From positions 496,001-560,000 of the forward strand of contig NZ_QTPP01000001.1 of assembly GCF_003853415.1 (NCBI RefSeq): a stretch of 64,000 nt of DNA. Reading direction: 5' to 3'. How positions within the stretch are numbered: position 1 is the first letter of the stretch; each line of letters begins with the position of its first letter. The translations under genes and the position numbers were made by a program. This stretch comes from Burkholderia sp. Bp9142 (GTDB taxonomy: Bacteria; Pseudomonadota; Gammaproteobacteria; Burkholderiales; Burkholderiaceae). Positions 16,848-24,642 of this stretch are shown here, piece after piece. The notes under the pieces are model-generated. The model was not told the DNA's origin, ran no database searches, and worked only from the letters and a program-made list of their open reading frames with translations.

Positions 16848-18047
16848 TCACGCGGCCAGCGCCGCACCATACGCGCGCACCAGGCGCGCCACGCCTTCCC
16901 GGATCGCGTCGACGTCGGGCGCGGCGAACGACAGGCGCAGCGATGCGGCGTCGACGTTGTCCGCGAAGAATGCCTTGCCCGGCACGAACACGACCTTGTT
17001 CGCGATCGCCTGCTGCAGCAGCACGCCCGACGACACCGCGCCGATCCGCGCCCACACGAACATCCCCCCTTCGGGACGATGGAACGCGATCGCATCGCCG
17101 AAACCGTCGCGCAGCGCGTCGCACATCGCGTCGCACTTGCGCTTGTAGGCCGCCGTGATGCGCGGCAGATGGCGTTCGAGTGCGCCGTCGGCGAGATACT
17201 CGGCGGCGGTGGCCTGCGTCCACGGCGTGCTGCACAGGTCGACCGTCTGCTTCGCGATCACGCAGCGCCGCGCGATCTCGGCCGGCGCGATCGTCCAGCC
17301 CACGCGCAGCCCCGGCGCGACGATCTTCGACAGGCTCGCGAAGTGCACGATCCAGTCGCGCGCGCCCTCGACTTCGTGCGCGAGTGCGAGCATCGACGGC
17401 ACCGGTTCGCCCGCGAAACGCAGGTCGCCGTAGGGATCGTCCTCGACGATCAGGAAACGGTATTGCACCGCGAGACGCAGCAGCTTCAGCCGGCGTTCGC
17501 GCGTGAGCGTCGCGCCGGTCGGGTTCGCGAAGGTCGGGACCGTGTAGAGCAGCTTCGGCTGCGCGATCGCGCCGGATGCGAGTTGCGACGCGAGGCGCTC
17601 GACGTCGAGGCCTTCCCCGTCGACGGGGATCGTGACGATGCGCGCCTGTTGCAGGCGCAGCGCCGCCAGCGTCGCCGGATAAGCCGGTTGCTCGGTCAGC
17701 ACGACGTCGCCCGGCGCGACCATCACGCGCAGCAGCAGGTCGAGGCCCTGCTGCGAGCCGGTCGTGACGAGCAGTTCGGCCGGCGTGCATGCCACGCCGC
17801 GGCGCGCCATCAACGCGATCAGTTGCTGCTTCAGTTCGGCGAGGCCGTCGGTCGGGCCGTATTGCAGGCACCGGACCGGCTGCGCGTACGCGCGTTCGGC
17901 GGCCGTGTCCAGGCCATCGACGTCGAACAGGTCGCTGGCCGGATAGCCGCCCGCGAAGGAAATCATCCCCGGCTCGGAGAGGTACTTGAACAGCTCGCGG
18001 ATCGGCGAACCGGCAGGATTCTGGAATGAGGGCGTAAACGCGTACAT
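16848..18047 (-). CDS. PLP-dependent aminotransferase (2-aminoadipate/aromatic type)
   Basis: The 399-residue fold-type I aminotransferase begins MYAFTPSFQNPAGSPIRELF at ATG 18047. It shows MISFAGGYPASDLFD, LQYGPTDGLAELKQQL, TTGSQQGLDLLLRV, EDDPYGDLRF and the PLP lysine in ASLSKIVAPGLRVGW. Closest family style is the LysN/2-aminoadipate and aromatic aminotransferase group, which is related to the MocR catalytic domain but here lacks a DNA-binding domain. Amino donor specificity is not readable. It starts a likely operon with the 62-residue peptide and the PNPOx-like gene. Confidence 0.9.
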   Translation of the reverse strand: MYAFTPSFQNPAGSPIRELFKYLSEPGMISFAGGYPASDLFDVDGLDTAAERAYAQPVRCLQYGPTDGLAELKQQLIALMARRGVACTPAELLVTTGSQQGLDLLLRVMVAPGDVVLTEQPAYPATLAALRLQQARIVTIPVDGEGLDVERLASQLASGAIAQPKLLYTVPTFANPTGATLTRERRLKLLRLAVQYRFLIVEDDPYGDLRFAGEPVPSMLALAHEVEGARDWIVHFASLSKIVAPGLRVGWTIAPAEIARRCVIAKQTVDLCSTPWTQATAAEYLADGALERHLPRITAAYKRKCDAMCDALRDGFGDAIAFHRPEGGMFVWARIGAVSSGVLLQQAIANKVVFVPGKAFFADNVDAASLRLSFAAPDVDAIREGVARLVRAYGAALAA

Positions 18048-18417
18048 GTCGTCGTGAGCTGGATCGCACGGACGGCCGGGATAGCCGACAGGTGCCGCCC
18101 GCCACCGCGCTTCTGGCGCACCGGCGGGAATTCGAGCCACGATTGTCGACAGTCATTAACGCGGCGGCAAACGATATCTGTGCACTAGGTCTTGCGGTTT
18201 GGTCATCAATTGATGAAGCGCCGCGAATGCGCGACGCGCATCGCGGCCCCGGCATTCACGCCGTCACGGCCGCGCGACGCCATCAACGCGATGACGCCGG
18301 GCGGCACGTCCGCGTGCGATCGGACCGGGCCAGACCAAGGACACGCTCCGCCGCGCCTGCGCCCCTGACCCGGCCCGTCACGCGCACCGGACACGCAACG
18401 GACGCACACGAATCGCG
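18048..18417. other. Intergenic region between aminotransferase and biosynthetic cluster
   Basis: About 370 bp. It must contain the promoter of the minus-strand aminotransferase, but no clear -35/-10 pair or hairpin stands out, and no coding frame is supported. Confidence 0.5.
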
Positions 18418-18606
18418 CTACGCGTGCGGAGGCGATACGCCCTTCCTGACGTAGCAGGCAATCGCTTCCAGCATGCCGACGTCGAGGTCCTGCACGCGCT
18501 CGGCACCGAAATGGGTCAACCACTTGCCCGCGAGCTCCGTCTGCGTTGTCGTGTGCCCGGTCGCGGCAAGGGCATGCAGGTCTTCCAGTGCTGAACGCTG
18601 GTCCAT
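18418..18606 (-). CDS. 62-residue hypothetical protein at the end of the polyyne-type cluster
   Basis: Not recognised. The frame starts at ATG 18606 with CGGAG 5 nt upstream and lies 61 bp after the thiolase stop on the same strand, so it is probably the last gene of the cluster. The sequence is helical and soluble (LEDLHALAATGHT, LAGKWLTHFGAERV, MLEAIACYVRKG). It has one cysteine and no export or membrane signal. It could be a small regulator or accessory protein; no function is assigned. Confidence 0.65.
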   Translation of the reverse strand: MDQRSALEDLHALAATGHTTTQTELAGKWLTHFGAERVQDLDVGMLEAIACYVRKGVSPPHA

Positions 18607-18667
18607 GTTTTCTCCGTGATTGCTGATGGTCGGGACGCTGCCGGTTCCTGTCGCGATCAAGACGCCG

Positions 18668-19852
18668 TCAGACGGCCTCCAGGGCGAGGGCGATACCCTG
18701 ACCGCCGCCAATGCACAAGGTCACCATGCCGCGTTTCACGCCATCACGGCGCATGGAATGCGCAAGACGAGTCGTCAGGACCGCGCCGGTCGCGCCGATG
18801 GCGTGACCGTGCGCGATCGCGCCGCCTTCGACGTTCACCCGCTCTTCGTCGATGCCGAGTTCCCGAATGACCGCGATCGGCACGGCAGCAAAGGCCTCGT
18901 TGATCTCGAAACGCTCCACGTCGTTCAACGACCATCCGGCACGCGCGAGCGCCATCTGTACTGCCGGCACCGGCCCCAGTCCGAACATGCCTGGCTCGAC
19001 CGCACCCACGCCGTAGGAAACGAGCGTCGCGATCGGCTCGATTCCACGCGCCTCGGCATACCGCCGCTCCGCCACGACCATTGCCGCCGCACCGCTGTTC
19101 AATCCCGGTGCATTGCCTGCGGTGATGGTGCCGTCGGACCGAAACGCGGGTTTCAAGCCGGCCAGCGACTCGAGCGTCGTGTCCGGCCGCGGCTGCTCGT
19201 CGCGCTCGAACCTGACGCGTTGCTTCCGCCCCTCGATATCGACCGCGACAAGCTCGGCGTCGAACGCCCCGCGTCCTTGAGCCTCCACGAAGCGCCGTTG
19301 CGAACGTTCCGCCCAACGGTCCTGCTGCTCGCGCGTCATTCCCGCCCTCGCAACGAGGTCTTCCGTATGCCATCCGGAATGCCGACTGGAAAACGCGTCG
19401 ACGAGACCGTCCCCGAGCATGCTGTCGACGATCTCGGTATTGCCCATGCGATGGCCCCATCGACCGCTATCCAGCAGATACGGCGCACGGTCCATGTTTT
19501 CCATACCGCCCGCCACCGCGACCTCGCCGAATCCGAGCCAGATTTCCTGGGCCGCATTCACGATGGCCTGGGCGCCCGAGCCACAGACGCGATTCACTGT
19601 CAGCGCGGGCACGGCCACCGGAATGCCTCCGCCGACGGCTGCCTGACGCGCGGGATTCATCTTGTTGCCTGCCTGAATGACGTTGCCCATCACGACCGAA
19701 GCCAACTCCGCCGGATCAACCTTGCTGCGGCGTACCGCTTCGCGCACCGCGATGGCGCCGAGCGTCGCCGCGGCAACGTCCTTCAACGTGCCGCCAAACG
19801 CCCCGATGGGCGTTCTTACCGGACTGCAGATCACTACCTGTCGAGCCACCAT
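18668..19852 (-). CDS. Thiolase (acetyl-CoA acyltransferase family) in polyyne-type cluster
   Basis: The 394-residue thiolase has all catalytic residues: nucleophile Cys90 in NRVCGSGAQ, the EINEAFAAVP loop, the histidine in GGAIAHGHAIGATG and the second cysteine in CIGGGQGIAL. It cleaves or condenses acyl-CoA/beta-ketoacyl chains. The start at ATG 19852 follows GGAG. It lies downstream of rubredoxin with a 168-bp gap. In this cluster it could shorten a C18-derived chain or be a late beta-oxidation step during polyyne tailoring. That role is inference, since housekeeping thiolases look the same. Confidence 0.92.
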   Translation of the reverse strand: MVARQVVICSPVRTPIGAFGGTLKDVAAATLGAIAVREAVRRSKVDPAELASVVMGNVIQAGNKMNPARQAAVGGGIPVAVPALTVNRVCGSGAQAIVNAAQEIWLGFGEVAVAGGMENMDRAPYLLDSGRWGHRMGNTEIVDSMLGDGLVDAFSSRHSGWHTEDLVARAGMTREQQDRWAERSQRRFVEAQGRGAFDAELVAVDIEGRKQRVRFERDEQPRPDTTLESLAGLKPAFRSDGTITAGNAPGLNSGAAAMVVAERRYAEARGIEPIATLVSYGVGAVEPGMFGLGPVPAVQMALARAGWSLNDVERFEINEAFAAVPIAVIRELGIDEERVNVEGGAIAHGHAIGATGAVLTTRLAHSMRRDGVKRGMVTLCIGGGQGIALALEAV

Positions 19853-20020
19853 TTCAACACTCCATTCAACGTTCAGTTTTTCCTGATGCGATGCCACCGC
19901 ATCGTCGCGAGCCGCCTGTAGGGAGGGGATGCGGCCTCGCGTGCCCGGCACGCTCGTGAACCCGTCTCTCGTGCTTGCGGGCGCAAGATCGGGGGCGCCG
20001 CGCGGCCCCCTTCCGTTGCG

Positions 20021-20206
20021 TCAGATCGATACCATTTCGAAATCCTCCTTGCCGACGCCGCACTCCGGACACTTCCATTTGGCCGGAATGTCTTCCCAGC
20101 GCGTGCCCGGTGCAATGCCGTCTTCCGGCGCACCCTGTTCTTCCGAGTAAATCCAGCCGCACACCAGGCACATCAACGTGCGCATCTCCACCGCCGTCGT
20201 GCTCAT
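20021..20206 (-). CDS. Rubredoxin
   Basis: The 61-residue iron protein has two CxxC knuckles, Cys13/Cys16 (CLVCG) and Cys46/Cys49 (CPECG), and the conserved YSEEQGAPEDGIAPGT and WEDIP segments. It is a one-electron carrier. The start overlaps the hydrolase stop as ATGA, fixing it within the polyyne core operon, where rubredoxins supply electrons to membrane di-iron desaturases and acetylenases. Family certain; partner inferred from operon. Confidence 0.96.
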   Translation of the reverse strand: MSTTAVEMRTLMCLVCGWIYSEEQGAPEDGIAPGTRWEDIPAKWKCPECGVGKEDFEMVSI

Positions 20207-21126
20207 CTCGCCAGCTCTCCAAAATTCGACATTTGTCGCTTCACGAATTCGCGCACCTGCTCGCGTACCCTCGCATCCGACAGGATCCGCCCGTGACCCG
20301 TGCCCGGCGCCGGCCACAACGTCGCCTCCGGCAGGCCCGCCACGACCCGCTGCGCCTCGCAGTACGGCACCACGGGATCGGCCGGGTCGTGCACGACCAG
20401 CACCGGTACATCGAGCGACGCGCCCCGCGCCAGAATGTCCCAGTGGCTGACCGGCACGCCATTGCGGCGTTGCAGCTCCGCATAGATGCGCTCGATCACC
20501 GGACGCGGCAACGCCATGTCACGGCTCGCCCAGCGCTCCAGCACCTCGGTCAGCGCGATCGTCGGCGCGATCAACACGATGCAGCGCAACGACGCGCGGC
20601 GCGATCGCTCCGCCAGCGCCGAGATCGTCGCGATCGAGCCGAGCGAATGCGCAATCACCACGTGCGCGCCTTCGATCGCATCCAGCGCCGCGCCCGTCGC
20701 CCGCGTGAACTGCGTCATCGTCGTATGCTTGCCCGGCGAACGGCCGTGCGCGGGCGCGTCGAATGCCGCCACCGAACAGCCCAGCGCCTGCATCGGCTTG
20801 ACGAAGCTCAGCATGCTGCTGCTGTCGGTGCCCCAGCCGTGCACGAGCAGCACCCGCGCCGCGCCGCCCTCCCAGCAATACGCGCGGTCGATGTCCGCGT
20901 TGCCCTCGATGGACGTCACCTTCGCGCCGAGCGGCACACGATCGCTGACGGGCAGCCCGTAGCCACGCGTAAAGCCGAACGCATCGGCCGCACGCCGTCC
21001 CGCCATGCGCGGCGCGAACGTGTTCAGCATCCGGAACGCGCGACGGCCGAGCCGCACGCGCAACGATGGCGCCTTCGCCGTCCGCCGTGTGATCGGCGAG
21101 ACTTCCGTGTGATTCGCAGCCACCAT
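20203..21126 (-). CDS. Alpha/beta hydrolase, probable polyyne thioesterase
   Basis: The 307-residue hydrolase has LLVHGWGTDSSSM, the nucleophile elbow AHSLGS (Ser161), the acid-containing HDPADPVVPY and GTGHGRI with the catalytic histidine. It follows the third core desaturase with a TGATG overlap and precedes rubredoxin with ATGA. In polyyne clusters the gene at this position (CayF-type) is thought to release the finished chain from the acyl carrier protein. The catalytic triad is seen; thioesterase activity is inferred from position. Confidence 0.9.
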   Translation of the reverse strand: MVAANHTEVSPITRRTAKAPSLRVRLGRRAFRMLNTFAPRMAGRRAADAFGFTRGYGLPVSDRVPLGAKVTSIEGNADIDRAYCWEGGAARVLLVHGWGTDSSSMLSFVKPMQALGCSVAAFDAPAHGRSPGKHTTMTQFTRATGAALDAIEGAHVVIAHSLGSIATISALAERSRRASLRCIVLIAPTIALTEVLERWASRDMALPRPVIERIYAELQRRNGVPVSHWDILARGASLDVPVLVVHDPADPVVPYCEAQRVVAGLPEATLWPAPGTGHGRILSDARVREQVREFVKRQMSNFGELAR

Positions 21127-22223
21127 CACCGGCCCTCCGTCGCCGCGCGCGCACCGACGGGCACTGCCTCCCGCGACAGGTTCCGGTAATAGCCGGACTC
21201 GGTGTCGTAGAAGTGGCAGTGACGGATCACGTGCCACAGATCGCCGAAGGTGAAATCCTTTTCGCGAATCATTCCCGGAAACGCTTCCTTGAGCGCCGCC
21301 TGTGCCTTCGGCAGGTTGTAGAACGGCACGATCGGCGCGACGTGGTGCGCCGTATGCACCGAAATGTTGTGAGTCATGAAGTGCAGCCACTTCGGATACC
21401 GGTAGTCTGTCGTCACAAGCAGGCGACTTGCGTTCGGCGTCCAGTGCTGCGACGGCAGAAACGGGATGTCGTCCGACGTGTGGTGCATCAGTGTCGTGGC
21501 GCTGAACCACGCATGAATCATGAGCCACGGCACGACGAAGTACAGGAACAGGCCCGTGATGCCGGTCAAGTAGATCAGCGCGGGGAAATAGAGCATCGCG
21601 ACGATCAGCACGAAGCCGATCGAGCGCTTCACGTCGCGCCGCATCTCGCGCTTCGGATAGAAGCCGGGACGGAAGCCCGATTCCTTCCAGTAGCTCACCG
21701 TACCGGCCCAGAACAGCCACTTGCGGGTACCGGCGTACTCGAGCCGCTTGAGGAGCGGCATGCGATCGTAAAGCGGCGCGGGAATCGGCCGCCAGTCGGT
21801 GTCGAGCTCGAGGTTGTTGGTGTTCGCGTGGTGCAGGTTATGCGTGTGGCGCCACGCATGGAACGGATACAGCAGCGGCAGAAGCGATAGATGCCCGATC
21901 ATCAGGTTGAAGCGCCGGGAGCGGGAGAACGAGTTGTGCCCGCAATCGTGCGCGATGCAATGCAGCCCCCAGCCGCCCAGGCCCGCGAGCAGCCACAGCG
22001 GAACGTAGAACAGCCAGTGCGGCGCAAACGCGATGCCGACGATCGCGCCGATGTACGCCGCATAGCTCACCACGAAGCCGAGAACGCCACGCCACGCGCG
22101 CGGCTCGTATAGCGACTTTGGAATCGCGTCGGTCAGCCGTATGCCCTCGAGTGCCTTCGATTTCTGCAGGAATTCGTCGAAACGCGCCGGCGGCGCGCTC
22201 GGAACGGTGTAAGTGTTCGCCAT
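21126..22223 (-). CDS. Membrane fatty acid desaturase/acetylenase (core, after ACP)
   Basis: The 365-residue di-iron membrane enzyme has three histidine boxes: HDCGH (92-96), HTHNLHH (126-132) and HTAHH near residue 300. Hydrophobic spans at about 47-90, 105-120 and 205-240 fit four helices. It belongs to the delta-12/omega-type desaturase branch, which includes acetylenases. It lies 13 bp downstream of the acyl carrier protein gene and overlaps the hydrolase start, matching the desaturase that follows ACP in caryoynencin-type clusters. It probably introduces double or triple bonds into an ACP-bound chain. Confidence 0.95.
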   Translation of the reverse strand: MANTYTVPSAPPARFDEFLQKSKALEGIRLTDAIPKSLYEPRAWRGVLGFVVSYAAYIGAIVGIAFAPHWLFYVPLWLLAGLGGWGLHCIAHDCGHNSFSRSRRFNLMIGHLSLLPLLYPFHAWRHTHNLHHANTNNLELDTDWRPIPAPLYDRMPLLKRLEYAGTRKWLFWAGTVSYWKESGFRPGFYPKREMRRDVKRSIGFVLIVAMLYFPALIYLTGITGLFLYFVVPWLMIHAWFSATTLMHHTSDDIPFLPSQHWTPNASRLLVTTDYRYPKWLHFMTHNISVHTAHHVAPIVPFYNLPKAQAALKEAFPGMIREKDFTFGDLWHVIRHCHFYDTESGYYRNLSREAVPVGARAATEGR

Positions 22224-22236
22224 GTCGATCTCCCGC

Positions 22237-22557
22237 TTACGCAGCCTGCAGACCGAGCTCGGTCGAGAGGTGGCGCGCCAGCTCGTCGATGCTGTTGTGT
22301 TCGAACAGCAGCGCCGGGGACAGTCGCTGCTCGACGACTTTCTCGAGATCGCCCGACACCTGCACGGCAACGATCGAATCGAGCCCATACTCGTCAAAGC
22401 GTTTGGCGGGATCGATGGCAGCCCGGTCCACCTTCAGCTGCTTCGCGAGCCGGTCGACCAGCCAGCTTCGGATCGACGCTTCCGTCAGGGGGCCGACGTC
22501 GGCGGCCACCGCTTTCTTGCGGCCGAACAGGCCACCCAGGATTCCAGCTTGAGACAT
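22237..22557 (-). CDS. Acyl carrier protein of polyyne-type cluster
   Basis: The 106-residue carrier has the phosphopantetheine site Ser61 in EYGLDSIVAV and the usual four-helix pattern (LTEASIRSWLVDRLAKQL, FEHNSIDELARHL). It carries an N-terminal extension of about 20 residues not found in housekeeping AcpP. It lies between desaturase genes, as in all characterised bacterial polyyne clusters, where the chain stays on this ACP during repeated desaturation. The ATG at 22557 follows AAGGA in the leader. Confidence 0.95.
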   Translation of the reverse strand: MSQAGILGGLFGRKKAVAADVGPLTEASIRSWLVDRLAKQLKVDRAAIDPAKRFDEYGLDSIVAVQVSGDLEKVVEQRLSPALLFEHNSIDELARHLSTELGLQAA

Positions 22558-22612
22558 GATGAATAATCCTTCTATACGAGGGAGATGAACAGATTCACGA
22601 ACGCAACCTGCT

Positions 22613-23596
22613 TCAATACGGTTGCTTGGCCAACTTGCGGATCGCGGCCGCCCCCGGCAAGCGCAGGTCCCAGACGACACCCGCCTTGCCGAGCGTCCAG
22701 AGCACCCACGCGCTGAGATCCGGCTCGTACCACTTCACCGAATGGCGATACGACGCGGGGAACGCGTGATGGTTGTTCTGCAGACCTTCGCCGAACGTGA
22801 GTACGGCGACGGTCCAGTTGTTCGCGCTGTTGTCGTCGGTCTTGAAAGGCCGTCCGCCGAACATGTGGCAAACCGAACCGACGCACCAGGCAGCCTGATT
22901 GGCCAGGAAGACCCGTGCGAAGCCACCAAACAGCAGCCCGTTCCACGCGCCGTGCCAGGACCCGCTGATCGCGCCCCCGATTGCGGCGGGCAGCACGAGG
23001 CCGAGCACGACCCACCACGCATAGGTGCGGTGATAGAAGAACAGGCGGCGATCGCGCAAGACATCGGGGGCGAAGAACGTCCACCCCGACACGTCCGGGG
23101 CCAGCATCCACGGCATGTGCGCGTACCAGAGGCCGCGCAGCTTCGCGACCAGGCCCGCGCCGGCCAGGTTCGGCGAATGCGGATCGCCTGTCTGGTCGCT
23201 GTACAGGTGATGACGGCGATGTGTCGTCACCCAGAACATGATCGGCCCCTGCGCGGCCATCGAACCGCAGATCAGCAGCAGCCCTTCGAACCACTTCGAG
23301 GTCCGGAACGTCTTGTGCGCAAGATACCGATGGAAGCCCATCGTGATCCCGCCCATGTGCAGAAAATAGAACACCGCGAACAGCACCAGGTCGGTGACGG
23401 CGAAGTCGCCCAGCACGAGTTGACGCACCGCCAGCGCGAACCCGGCAAGCGGCACCAGCATGACGGCCAGGGCGGTATAGCGTTTGACGCGCGCACCGCT
23501 GCCTTTTAGCGGCGAAACGCCGGGGATCTGGCCGTCGGCGGCCGACAGCCCGCCGGCGGCAGTCACGCCGGGGGCAACCTGAATCGACGAATTCAT
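22613..23596 (-). CDS. Acyl-CoA delta-9-type desaturase (core, second)
   Basis: The 327-residue membrane desaturase has boxes HRYLAH (89-94), HRRHH (126-130) and NNHH near residue 280. This spacing is that of the stearoyl-CoA/delta-9 branch rather than the delta-12 branch. Four hydrophobic helices are visible. It is 86% or more of typical bacterial length and complete. It lies between a similar desaturase and the ACP gene. One of the tandem pair likely makes the first double bond, the other an acetylenic bond; which does what cannot be told. Confidence 0.93.
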   Translation of the reverse strand: MNSSIQVAPGVTAAGGLSAADGQIPGVSPLKGSGARVKRYTALAVMLVPLAGFALAVRQLVLGDFAVTDLVLFAVFYFLHMGGITMGFHRYLAHKTFRTSKWFEGLLLICGSMAAQGPIMFWVTTHRRHHLYSDQTGDPHSPNLAGAGLVAKLRGLWYAHMPWMLAPDVSGWTFFAPDVLRDRRLFFYHRTYAWWVVLGLVLPAAIGGAISGSWHGAWNGLLFGGFARVFLANQAAWCVGSVCHMFGGRPFKTDDNSANNWTVAVLTFGEGLQNNHHAFPASYRHSVKWYEPDLSAWVLWTLGKAGVVWDLRLPGAAAIRKLAKQPY

Positions 23597-23622
23597 AGGA
23601 TTCTCCAAACGCGGATAGAGGA

Positions 23623-24582
23623 TTACGGCGAAGTTGAGGAGGACGCCGCGCGGCGCTTCGGCGCATAGCGCACCTCCGTGACAAGTCCCAGCGCGTCGAG
23701 CAGGCGGATGAGCCAGGCGGAGGGATCGATCTGCCAGAACGCGTGATCGTTGTTGGCGAACGCCGGCTGCGCATGATGGTTGTTGTGCCATGCGCCGCCC
23801 ACCGAAACGATCGCGAGCAGGCCCAGGTTGCGGCTATGGTCGCGCGTCGCGTGCGGACGGGTGCCGATGGTGTGGCACAGCGAATTGACGGCCCAGGTCG
23901 ACTGATCGAGCAGGAAGATCCGCGCGAGTCCGCCCCACAGGAAGCCGCCGACGGCCCCGAGCAAGGACTGCCCGGCGGGCGCGAGCAACGCGCCCGCGAG
24001 CGCGGGAATCGCGAGGCCGAGCAGCACCCACCACCCGTAGCGCAGATTGAGATTGACGATCAGGCGGTCGCGCAGCAGGTCCGCGGCATACGCGCTCCAG
24101 TTCTCGCGGCGCACGGTGAATAGCCAGCCCACGTGGCCGTGCCAGAGGCCCGCGAACCGGCTCGGCTTGCCGTGCCGGTTCGCGCGCGGGCGCGGCGAAT
24201 GAGGATCGCCGTCCTGATCGGTGAACGCATGATGCATCCGGTGCGTGGCGGCCCAGAACAGGATCGGCCCCTGGGCGGCCATGCTGCCGAGCACGCCGAG
24301 CATCACGGTGACCACCGGCCGCCCCTTGAACGAGCGGTGCGAGAAATACCGGTGCATGCCGGTTTCGACACCGATCGCGGTCGAGAAATACATCACCGCC
24401 AACAGCACGAAGTCGGTTGCGCGCCACCCGTATATCCACGTGTAGGCAATCGCCAGTACGAAACCGAGCGCGGGAATGCCCACGGTCAGGTAAGCGAGCC
24501 GGCGTGCGCGCACGTCGGTATCGGCTTGCGCCTCGCGGGCGGCGGCCGGTGTTCGCGAAGACAAAGAATCCGCTTCAGCCAT
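23623..24582 (-). CDS. Acyl-CoA delta-9-type desaturase (core, first)
   Basis: The 319-residue paralogue of the following gene has boxes HRYFSH (77-82), HRMHH (114-118) and HNNHH late in the sequence. Shared blocks (LGSMAAQGPI, GDPHSP) indicate an ancient tandem duplication. The gap to the next gene is 26 bp. Together with it and the post-ACP desaturase it forms the three-desaturase set of polyyne clusters. Confidence 0.93.
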   Translation of the reverse strand: MAEADSLSSRTPAAAREAQADTDVRARRLAYLTVGIPALGFVLAIAYTWIYGWRATDFVLLAVMYFSTAIGVETGMHRYFSHRSFKGRPVVTVMLGVLGSMAAQGPILFWAATHRMHHAFTDQDGDPHSPRPRANRHGKPSRFAGLWHGHVGWLFTVRRENWSAYAADLLRDRLIVNLNLRYGWWVLLGLAIPALAGALLAPAGQSLLGAVGGFLWGGLARIFLLDQSTWAVNSLCHTIGTRPHATRDHSRNLGLLAIVSVGGAWHNNHHAQPAFANNDHAFWQIDPSAWLIRLLDALGLVTEVRYAPKRRAASSSTSP

Positions 24583-24642
24583 GACTGGCTCCGAAGAAAG
24601 ACAGCGTCAATGAAGATCGGGAAGGCAGTTCGTGCGAACCGC

